NCBI GenBank assembly: GCA_020024695.1
Contig: JAHHTK010000020.1
Span: forward strand, 1-7,199
Length of the DNA: 7,199 nucleotides
Direction of reading: 5' to 3'
Source of the DNA: Ureaplasma sp.
GTDB taxonomy: Bacteria > Bacillota_I > Bacilli_A > Mycoplasmatales > Mycoplasmoidaceae
In this document: in pieces, positions 1-6,283 of the stretch
Numbering within the stretch: the stretch's first letter is position 1
How the letters are laid out: each line of letters starts with the position of its first letter
Translations under genes and position numbers: made by a program
The notes under the pieces: generated by a model
What the model saw: only the letters and a program-made list of their open reading frames with translations
Told to the model about the DNA's origin: nothing
The model's database searches: none

Positions 1-52
1 TAAAAAGTCGTTTATCAAAACACATTAACGCAAACGCTTAATTATATTTAAA

Positions 53-75
53 AAAAAGCACACATGGTGCTTTTT
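53..75 (-). terminator. Intrinsic terminator, probably bidirectional
   Basis: Arms 53-61 and 67-75 form a perfect 9-bp stem (GCAC/GTGC core flanked by A5/T5) with a 5-nt loop. Read on the minus strand it is followed by a run of eight T (complement of 50-57), so it fits the 3' end of the minus-strand gene that stops at 142. Read on the plus strand it is followed by TTTTTATTTT, so it could also serve a gene entering from the left. Positions 1-50 show no coding region or other recognisable feature. Confidence 0.75.
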
Positions 76-91
76 ATTTTCAATTACTATC

Positions 92-120
92 AAAGTTGGC
101 ACAAATTTGTGACCAACTTT
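92..120. terminator. Long near-perfect hairpin between gene end and terminator
   Basis: Positions 92-99 (AAAGTTGG) pair perfectly with 113-120 (CCAACTTT). Inside them, 100-105 (CACAAA) pairs with 106-111 (TTTGTG), and A112 is the only bulge, so in RNA the tip would open to a small loop. On the plus strand the stem runs into TTTTTG, which is terminator-like. On the minus strand no T-tract follows, so there it may be a transcript-end structure of the gene at 142-615 rather than the termination point itself. Confidence 0.55.
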
Positions 121-141
121 TTGTTTTGACATGGAATCTCA

Positions 142-615
142 CTAATCCTGTCTGACTTTCCTTTTATCTAATAGTTCAGCTTCATCTCATAACTTATATA
201 TTAAATAAATAAGACCAAAATTGCATTTAATATTTTGGTGTTCTAATACTTTACAAATATATGAAGCTGAGGGATGGCTAGTGGCCATTAAGGTTAAGAT
301 GAAATAAACCACATCTTCCGAATATTTAAAGAATTTCACAGTATATGGGGAATGAAATTTGTTTAATTTGTCACGGTGGACTTTGATTTCTACGAATTTG
401 TTGGGCAAAAAATACATGTATTTAGAATAATAACCATTATCTTCATTACCTTCTCTATTGATTGCTCTTGATCAAAAACTGTTAAAAGCATCTTCAATGG
501 CAACTTGTAATTCTTCAGGCGATAAAGTTTCAGGGGCTTTATTGCCATTGCCACGGTATCTTTTGATACATTCTTTCAGATAATTTCTGATTTCGTCTTT
601 ATATGGAGCATCCAT
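142..615 (-). CDS. Hypothetical protein, 157 aa
   Basis: This is a complete reading frame from ATG (613-615) to TAG (142-144), intact only if UGA encodes tryptophan (UGA at residues 48 and 143). An AAAAGGA ribosome-binding site lies about 8 nt upstream of the ATG, which supports this start. The protein begins MDAPYKDEIR. It has a charged, probably helical first half, a hydrophobic but not clearly membrane-spanning stretch near residues 101-112 (DVVYFILTLM), and a basic C-terminus (KRKVRQD). I recognise no domain, signal peptide or catalytic motif. It is transcribed in the same direction as the tRNA and the five-gene operon, but a 225-bp gap containing the tRNA terminator separates it from them, so it is probably a separate unit. 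No function can be assigned. The frame, start and stop are well supported; the product is unknown. Confidence 0.8.
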
Positions 616-805
616 AATTGTTTATCCTTTTATCATGTATTATTTTGCTTCAATTATTATTTAAACCTCGTTAAATAAAATCCTAGCCTAGTTTTAAGTT
701 ACATTTGATTCTAACATCAGATGGTTTCCTAGGCAAGATAACCATTGTGAGATTGAACCACTGGTGTCAAAATACCCCCATCTTATTTTTTAAAATACAA
801 ATAAA
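616..805. other. Non-coding region with several short inverted repeats
   Basis: No plausible gene occupies this stretch. It contains nested short inverted repeats: GCCTAG 686-691 with CTAGGC 729-734; ATGGTT 721-726 with AACCAT 740-745; and TTGAACCA 753-760 opposite TGGTGTCAA 762-770, with G766 as a bulge. It must contain the promoter of the minus-strand gene starting at 615. A TTGACA match on the minus strand (complement of 765-770) has no convincing -10 box at the proper distance, so I do not mark a promoter. It could alternatively encode a small structured RNA. Confidence 0.35.
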
Positions 806-830
806 AACTAGGTTCAAGTTGAACCTAGTT
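806..830 (-). terminator. Intrinsic terminator of the tRNA gene
   Basis: Arms 806-817 and 819-830 are perfectly complementary over 12 bp (AACTAGGTTCAA / TTGAACCTAGTT), centred on G818. In RNA the central bases would form a loop of 3-5 nt. Read on the minus strand the stem is followed by TTTATTTG, a usable T-rich tail. It begins 11 nt beyond the tRNA CCA end, the normal place for a tRNA terminator. The plus-strand side has no T-run. Confidence 0.8.
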
Positions 831-840
831 GTCTTTAAAA

Positions 841-916
841 TGGTAGCCTCAATGGGGCTCGAACCCATGACCTCATGTCAGTCAAACATGCGCTCTACCA
901 ACTGAGCTATGAGACT
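841..916 (-). tRNA. tRNA-Val, anticodon GAC
   Basis: The minus strand folds into a full 76-nt cloverleaf with encoded CCA. The acceptor arm AGTCTCA pairs with TGAGGCT (one G-U type pair). The D arm is GCTC/GAGC around AGTTGGTA, and the anticodon stem is CATGT/ACATG with loop TTGACTG. A 5-nt variable loop (AGGTC) follows, then the T arm ATGGG/CCCAT with loop TTCGAGC, discriminator A and CCA. The base after U33 sets the anticodon as GAC, which reads GUC/GUU valine codons; A35, C36 and A73 agree with valine identity. Two things are odd: position 37 is U, where nearly all tRNAs have a purine, and the first pair is A-U. The short variable arm rules out a serine reading with anticodon UGA. The gene lies 59 nt downstream of the five-gene operon and could be co-transcribed with it or have its own promoter. 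Confidence 0.88.
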
Positions 917-921
917 AAAAG

Positions 922-967
922 TTAGTTTATTTATTGATACATTAATATAATAACATAAATAAACTAA
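922..967. repeat. Perfect 13-bp inverted repeat between operon end and tRNA
   Basis: TTAGTTTATTTAT (922-934) is the exact reverse complement of 955-967, with a 20-nt spacer between the arms. On the minus strand it lies between the stop codon at 976 and the tRNA 5' end at 916, and is followed by CTTTT. It may be a weak AT-rich terminator or processing structure for the operon transcript. The spacer contains TATTAT/TATATT sequences that could be the tRNA -10 element, so the repeat could also flank the tRNA promoter. Confidence 0.45.
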
Positions 968-975
968 TCTTGGGT

Positions 976-1443
976 CTATAAATTGAAATCTTTTTTAAAT
1001 TGTTCAAGAATTTCAGCTTCGTTATGATAATATTGACTGTATTTTTCAACAGCTCCCCGCACATAACGATTCACCCCAAAATAGAATTCTTTGTTCCCTA
1101 AAGCTAATTTTCATAAAACATATAACTTGAGGTTAGGATTTACTTTTTCAATTAAAGTGGTGATTCTTCCAAATTCAACTAACACATCACTTTGATGGTC
1201 ACTTAAATCTAAAATAATGAAATCAGCTTCATCTAAATAGTGGTTGTTGTTGCGATATAAAGTGGTTTCATCTGTTTGGAACCGCTGAGAATTATTCATT
1301 TCCGTTTCAACTGGATTATAAACTTCAATTGTCAGTTTTTCGTTTGAAAGACTTCTTAATTGGTTTGCTAAATCAATTCTGGATTGAGCAATGTAGGTGT
1401 TAAAGAAACTGCCTGAAATATAACCTTTGAGTGTTTTTGCCAT
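976..1443 (-). CDS. Nucleoside 2-deoxyribosyltransferase-like protein with degenerate active site
   Basis: The gene runs from ATG (1441-1443) to TAG (976-978) and encodes 155 aa, with UGA at residue 111. It belongs to the nucleoside 2-deoxyribosyltransferase-like fold. The N-terminal strand and loop read GYISGSFFN (7-15), the counterpart of the family's YxAGPLF nucleotide-binding loop. DEADFIILDLSD (71-82) matches the segment before the active site, and VEFG (89-92) places the family nucleophile at E90. Where the upstream paralogue has D-A-G-T before this glutamate, this protein has Q84-S-D-V, so the usual aspartate and glycine are lost; the loop proline is also S12. The C-terminal NRYVRGAVEK segment is shared with the paralogue. 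The start lies 2 nt past the stop of the upstream gene, with GGAAAG inside that gene as ribosome-binding site, so the two are translationally linked. Known family members transfer or hydrolyse deoxyribose-base bonds. This copy may be a weak enzyme, a binding protein or a non-catalytic subunit of a heteromer. Fold assignment is fairly sure, activity is not. Confidence 0.82.
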
Positions 1444-1445
1444 AA

Positions 1446-1937
1446 TTATTTTCTTTCCAATCCAAAGTCTTGAATGATGTGTTGAAAGACTTCTTGCATA
1501 TCTTTAACCCAGACGCATTGACTTTCAATTGCCCCAGTTACATAACGGTTAATACAGTTTTTGAACTCATCCCCACATAATTGGTTAGTTCATAACACAT
1601 AAATTTTGGTAGGTGTCTTTTTTCATAAGTTGCTGGCACAGCAACGACCTAATTCTAACATGGTTCCCGCATCATGGGTGTCAATGTCAATTACCACAAT
1701 GTCAGCTGGATCTAAATATTGGTTATCCCCATCAAAAATAATGACATTGTTAGGTTCGTTGGTAGCAATTGCTTGGGTAGTTAAGTTGAAGGCTGCTTCA
1801 ATTGGAGCATAAATGTCAAGTTCAACTTGATAATCTTTCGCATATGCTCTTAAATTGTCAGCATCTTGTTTCCGAATCAATCGGTCATTACGATTGAATA
1901 ATGGCCCTGCCATATAAATTTTTAATACTTTGTTCAT
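1446..1937 (-). CDS. Nucleoside 2-deoxyribosyltransferase-like protein, canonical active site
   Basis: The gene runs from ATG (1935-1937) to TAA (1446-1448) and encodes 163 aa, with UGA tryptophans at 105 and 116. The sequence follows the nucleoside 2-deoxyribosyltransferase family: KIYMAGPLFN (6-15) is the nucleotide-binding loop, and DPADIVVIDID (76-86) leads into D89-A-G-T-M-L-E95-L-G. The latter matches the family active-site pattern D-S-G-T-x-x-E-(L/I)-G, so E95 is the predicted nucleophile and D89 its partner. IYVLW (112-116) and INRYVTGAIES (128-138) are shared with the next gene, so the pair arose by tandem duplication. Length is typical for the family (about 150-165 aa). Known members exchange bases between deoxynucleosides in salvage, or hydrolyse deoxynucleoside monophosphates; the substrate cannot be read from the sequence. 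It is the fourth gene of a tight operon, 9 nt after the membrane-protein gene. It is cytosolic, with no signal or membrane segment. Confidence 0.88.
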
Positions 1938-1946
1938 ATTTTCTTA

Positions 1947-2783
1947 TTATATAGAATGTGGGTGAACTTTTTGGACAAAACAGTTGATTTCAAGATTCTT
2001 GACCCGTTTCGTAGCCTCGTTAGTTAATTGTTCAAGTTTATTCATTCATAAAGGAATCGCTTTATCAATTTTTTCTTTGGCTTTTTTGGTTTTCTTGGAT
2101 GTTTTTTGGGCAACAGTGCCTTCGTCATACAAAATTGAATAAATATTGATGCGTAAAATATCAACATTAAAGGTTGCTTGAGCTGCAGCCACCAGTTCTT
2201 CTAAACAATACAAGAACCGTTTGTTATACCGTGGGTCCCAGTGCTTATTAAAGATATCTTCGGCCCAATAAGAACCTCCCAGTAAGATTAAGTTTAAGCA
2301 GGTAAACCCTAACCCAGTGGCTAATAAAATGGTTAAGGTTTTACCTTCTCAAGTATCCAAACGGGTTGAATTAACTGTACCAACTAATCCAACCACGATT
2401 AAAATCACAAAGATTAACCGAATCACAGCTCACGCAACTTTATATCAAGAACGGTGAATGGTTGGCCGAATCAACGATAAAAAGTGATAGAACCTGGTGA
2501 CGGGGGTTAGTTTCACTAACGCACTCTTGGCTCATAAATTGTTATGGTCTTCAAATCAACGGGTGTTTAAAAACATTTTATTAGAATACAACAACCAGGC
2601 TAAAACCGAGGCTGGTTTAGGATTTTTAGGACGAGGAAGGGCGTTTTGAGCATAAAACTTGGTTGGTAATTCAGGATAAATTAATCCAAGTTTTAAATCA
2701 ATCGTTTTAACCCGTAATTTTTTAGGTCCATTTTGTTGCTCATCGAAACTATCGTAACTAGGATTTTCAATTTCTTCAATCAT
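1947..2783 (-). CDS. Membrane protein with two transmembrane helices, function unknown
   Basis: The gene runs from ATG (2781-2783) to TAA (1947-1949), followed directly by a second TAA, and encodes 278 aa with several UGA tryptophans. A soluble N-terminal part of about 110 residues starts acidic (MIEEIENPSYDSFDEQ) and ends basic before the membrane (RPTIHRSWYK). It is followed by a helix at about 116-135 (VIRLIFVILIVVGLVG core), a short loop (136-149, TVNSTRLDTWEGK), a second helix at about 150-172 (LTILLATGLGFTCLNLILLGG), and a C-terminal domain of about 105 residues. That domain is strongly basic around 226-240 (KTSKKTKKAKEKIDK) and probably helical. The basic flanks suggest both ends face the cytoplasm and the protein forms a membrane hairpin. 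I recognise no family. The gene begins 10 nt after the preceding gene stops, with GTGAG as a modest ribosome-binding site. In this context it could be a membrane-acting effector or an anchor for the other operon products, which is inference. Confidence 0.85.
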
Positions 2784-2793
2784 ATAAACTCAC

Positions 2794-3684
2794 TTATTTA
2801 TTTAAATTAATATACGGTTTGGAATGTAATTCCTGGACTAAATCATAAATAAACTGACCCACATCTTTTTGCATACTTTGAGCTTGGGAAAGATAACTTG
2901 GATCACTATTTGGATTTAATCCATATTGGTATCAAAACAATCACACTTGAATTTCACGATAAAGCAACGAAATCTTACCTAAATTACCCATGCCATAATC
3001 ATGAAAACTCATTTCTGATAACATTTGCATAGCTTTTCAGTTTTGATCTTCAGTCCCAAATTCTTGGATTCAATCTAAGATTAAATGACATTCTTGTTCA
3101 AATTCAGTTCCATTATGAGCATTTAATTTAGGAATACAAGGCATCATATCAATGGAAAACAACAAACTGTCTTGTAAACTTTTTAAATGGGCTTCAGGAG
3201 CTAAATATTGCTTTTGGGTCTTGTGATTTAAAAAGTTTCACAAGTTATTTAACACACTCCCATGAATTTTGTGCACCAAGAAATCAAAATGGTTTAAAGT
3301 TTCAATTATTCATCCATTCAAATCAGGATTATCATAATCAAAATCAAATGGATAACTTAATACATCGCTTAAATAATCTTTCAATTTAATTACCATTTCA
3401 TTATCATGTAATTGACATTGGTTTAATTGTTGATAAATTGGTTTTAATTGGGCCACATAAACATTAAACATCCCATCATCATGAAGATCATCATTACTGT
3501 GAAAATAATCGGAGAAAACAACATCAGCAACATTCCGTTGTTTTTGATCAACAATCTTTTTGTAATAACTAAAGTTTTTGGTTACAAAAGTACTAGGAGT
3601 TGGTAAGTTTGCAATGACAAGCAACTGGCGATAATCTAAAATTTGCTGGTCAATTAAGGTTTGAAATAACATTTCTTTTCCCAT
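2794..3684 (-). CDS. Hypothetical cytosolic protein, 296 aa
   Basis: The gene runs from ATG (3682-3684) to TAA (2794-2796) with several UGA tryptophans. A clear AAAAAGGA ribosome-binding site sits about 7 nt upstream, inside the 12-nt gap after the preceding gene, which fixes the start and supports an operon. The protein starts MGKEMLFQTLIDQQ and appears largely alpha-helical. It has a His/Asp-rich stretch near 61-71 (FHSNDDLHDDG), an acidic segment near 114-123 (DFDYDNPDLNG) and an aromatic, tryptophan-rich stretch near 245-255 (IQVWLFWYQYG). There is no signal peptide and no membrane helix. I recognise no domain and see no R-x4-6-H motif that would make it a second HEPN protein. Lying directly behind the Abi-like gene, it could be a partner or regulator of that protein, but nothing in the sequence proves this. 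Confidence 0.85.
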
Positions 3685-3696
3685 ATCAGTTCCTTT

Positions 3697-5385
3697 TTAA
3701 TCTCAGTCGTGTTCTAAAATATATTGTTCGTCAATTAAAATATCAATTCCTAAATATGAACAAATATTTTTAGTATAAGTTAAACAAATTTGTTTTCAAT
3801 TTTTGATTTCTAAATTAGGATTGCGTGGGTAATGATAAACCTTACAATATAAATGTTTGATCATAAACCATAAGGCCTTGCAACATTTATTGAACACATC
3901 CCGAGTAACAAAAAATGGTAATAACAAAATATAGTTAACTAAGGTTGGCCAGGATGAATCGGTTACATCTTTATAAATTCATTCTGTGTTCAAATAATAC
4001 TTTTTAAAAATCTTAATTAATTCCTTGGATTCACCAAGGATTTTTCGAAACTCAATTAAATCTTTAATCTTTAACCGATGGTTAGATAAAGTAATATTTT
4101 CGTGCATGTCAAGGTTTAACACTCCTTGGGTAGCACTTGGCAAAATTAATGATTGCATCAAGATGCCTGAGTGGGCACAGATATTTCTTAAGTCTTTTAA
4201 AAAACCGAAAATGGATTCTAGATTAGGTGGGGTTTGGTTAAAACTCGAACGACTGAAATCCACCCCATTTTCTAGTTGGTTACATTCCATGTAGTATTTT
4301 CACATCAATTGGGTTTGCCGCTCAGTGAAATTCATTAACATTTCAATTTGCATCGCTCATGGAAACGATGAAATAATACTATCAAGCATAATTTCATCTT
4401 TGGGAACATATCAGGTTTCTGCGACTTCATTTACCCGTTCTTGCAACTTGGAAATAAAGACATCTACATACCGTTTACGGCTCTTGGTATAACGATAATT
4501 GTTAGCATGTAAATAAGCGTCCACTGGCATATTTTTGTCTTCACTATAAAAGCTTCTTGACAAAATATTGGTATAAATGGTTTGGGCTTCTTTTAAAGTA
4601 ATCAAACACACATCACACATATCTGATTCAAAGTCAGCCACATCGCTTAACATCTTTAAATTAATATCAAACGGTTTCACTCATGAATAAATGGTAATGA
4701 CAGAACTATCATCATTTTTATTCGTTAACCCAATAAAATAGCCATATCGGTTTAACAAGTTGCTATAGCTATTCCGAAATAACAGTAACTTCTCTTCGTT
4801 ACTGTCTTTTAAATAGCTCAAACCGATATAGTTATGAACAAAGTCTAATTCATCCTCAATAATGTGCGACTTCAAAAAAACTGGAACTTGGTAATAGCAT
4901 GCCAAAACCATTAAATAAAAATTATTGTCGGCATCGACTTGGTCAACAATTTCAAACTCTGGAAATTCAGCAATAGCTCCAATATGTAAGGTTAACCCCC
5001 CAAGAGCACTAATCGATTCCCCTGCTGCTAATTTCTTCACTTCTTCTACAAAGATAAATCAATTGTTGGAATTGGCTAAAAAATACTGGGTAATCTTTAC
5101 CTTGGATAATTCTGGATTAGCATCCACAAAGAAATAATATTTTTCTTTAAAAATGATTTCCATTAACGCTGGGGTCACTTTCAAGATCAATTTGTAAAAT
5201 TGGTTCTTGTTTTCATACATATTCTTAATAATTAAAGAACAGACCGTTAAATCATCATCATTAGTAATGTCGAGGGTTCGCAGAGCCCCGACACAATTTT
5301 CATTCAGACAAGTGGCAACATTATTTTTGATTCTTCACTTCTGATCACGATATCTTTTTTGAGGTTCGTCTATATTTACATTCAT
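3697..5385 (-). CDS. Abi_2-like (AbiD/AbiF family) HEPN-domain protein with long N-terminal extension
   Basis: The gene runs from ATG (5383-5385) to TAA (3697-3699) and encodes 562 aa, intact only with UGA as Trp (for example residues 17, 235, 325). The key segment is FLKDLRNICAHSG (395-407): R400-N-I-C-A-H405 is an R-x4-H HEPN ribonuclease motif in the wording typical of the Abi_2 family (LRNICAH). Upstream, NLLNRYGYFIGL (209-220) resembles the conserved N-terminal Abi_2 motif (lkrigYYrlsgY). The helical stretch 326-360 ending ERQTQLMW resembles the segment that precedes the motif in that family. Abi_2 proteins usually have about 300-350 residues; here roughly 200 extra residues precede the domain and about 150 follow the motif. 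AbiD/AbiF proteins are phage-abortive HEPN RNases, some controlled by a nearby small RNA. It is first in a five-gene operon. Another in-frame ATG lies at 5389-5391; AGATAAG, a weak ribosome-binding site, is better spaced for the ATG chosen. Family assignment is from motif reading only. Confidence 0.8.
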
Positions 5386-5423
5386 ACACATACTTATCTA
5401 ATTATTAGTTTTATTTTATTATT

Positions 5424-5456
5424 AATTAACAAAAATAGTAATCTCTTGTTAAAATT
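5424..5456. promoter_or_regulatory. Divergent promoter region with TTAACAA/TTGTTAA inverted repeat
   Basis: The 93-bp space between two divergently transcribed units contains TTAACAA (5426-5432) and its reverse complement TTGTTAA (5446-5452), 13 nt apart. Each half contains a TTAACA that could be a -35 element. On the plus strand TTAACA (5426-5431) is followed after 18 nt by TAAAAT (5450-5455). On the minus strand TTAACA (complement of 5447-5452) leads after 17 nt to the AT-rich TTAATTAATAAT. The repeat could therefore be an operator controlling both sides, or simply back-to-back promoters. The box matches are weak. Confidence 0.4.
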
Positions 5457-5478
5457 ATGTTTATATTAAGGGGCTAAT

Positions 5479-6222
5479 ATGGAGAATAAAAAAATTAATA
5501 TTTGAAATTTAGACCAAGAATTTGAACAAATTTGTGGTCAACAAATTTGAGAATCACTCTTCGGTTTAAATGCCAACAATAATATGCCGTCCAACTTAAT
5601 TGAAAATATTGGAATTGCTCGTCAAGAAGCAATTGAAATTATGAGCAACGTTTTAGCTGATACCAACTTTTCACCTGATACCAAATTTGAAGCCTTATTA
5701 AATCAATTTTGAACCCAATTACCAGAAGTTATTGACGAATCAGATTATCAAAAAGCTTATTCAATTAAACCTGTCATTGACAGTTATATCTTACATGGGT
5801 TAACCAGTGGTTATGAAATGATTAAGAATGCGATTAATTTGGAACAGTTAGCCAAGACCAATTGGTTAGATATTGAAAGCATTATTCGTTATGCTGACAA
5901 ATATATTGATGATAATTTTAAAAATGAATTGGTGAAAGCACTCTTAACAGCCATTGACGTTGCAGGCTATCAAAGTGATGATCTCGAAGAATTAAGACGA
6001 CACTTAATTACCTTAATCTCAGATTTAACTTTGTTTTATATTAATATCTGTGGAATCAGTGAGTCCGTGATTAACAACCATGGGTTTGTAAGTATGGATG
6101 TCCTTGACAACCAAATTCTTGTTACTTACCAAAACAAACAAAAAGTGGCAAGTACTTATGACATTACAAACAATTTAACCAAATCACTCTCACTTTCAAG
6201 TAGAAAAGAACATTTTGAATAA
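5479..6222 (+). CDS. Hypothetical soluble protein, 247 aa
   Basis: The gene runs from ATG (5479-5481) to TAA (6220-6222), with UGA tryptophans at residues 9, 24 and 78. AAGGGG at 5468-5473, 5 nt before the ATG, is a good ribosome-binding site and decides the start; an internal ATG at 5818 is 113 codons too late and has no such site. The protein (MENKKINIWNLDQEFEQICG...) is acidic and appears mostly helical. It has no signal peptide or clear membrane helix; the stretch near 193-204 (LTLFYINICGIS) is hydrophobic but short. I recognise no domain. It is divergent from the Abi-like operon across a shared 93-bp promoter region, an arrangement often seen for a regulator or partner, but no DNA-binding helix-turn-helix is evident. 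It is followed immediately by a strong terminator, so it is probably mostly monocistronic. Confidence 0.85.
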
Positions 6223-6226
6223 ATTT

Positions 6227-6256
6227 AATCCCCAAGCAATTGGGGATTATTTTTTT
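6227..6256 (+). terminator. Strong intrinsic terminator with GCAA tetraloop
   Basis: Arms 6227-6235 and 6240-6248 form a perfect 9-bp stem (AATCCCCAA/TTGGGGATT) closed by the GNRA-type tetraloop GCAA, followed by A and seven T (6250-6256). It starts 4 nt after the stop codon of the upstream gene. It ends only 27 nt before the next start codon, leaving little room for a separate promoter for that gene. Confidence 0.9.
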
Positions 6257-6283
6257 ATCTATCAAAGAAAGGAAATCGCTTTT

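Noticed and set aside
705..905. Plus-strand open frame of 66 codons
   Set aside because: It runs through the tRNA terminator and the tRNA gene on the other strand and has no ribosome-binding site.
841..916. tRNA 3' end as an attachment site for an integrated element
   Set aside because: I found no second copy of the tRNA 3' end, and no integrase or recombinase gene is present in the window.
1606..1812. Plus-strand open frame opposite the canonical deoxyribosyltransferase-like gene
   Set aside because: It is an antisense shadow of a gene with clear family motifs and has no supporting start signal.
4025..4294. Plus-strand frames opposite the Abi-like gene (4025-4294 and 4925-5137)
   Set aside because: They are antisense shadows inside a continuous 562-codon gene.
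3697..5385. Abi-like region read as several broken genes (a pseudogene)
   Set aside because: All interruptions are TGA codons, read as Trp throughout the window; no frameshift or TAA/TAG stop is present.
5526..5542. Near-repeat of positions 101-117 (ACAAATTTGTG..CAAC) inside the plus-strand gene
   Set aside because: It is 17 nt with two mismatches in AT-rich DNA, within codons that encode a normal protein stretch; chance similarity is more likely.
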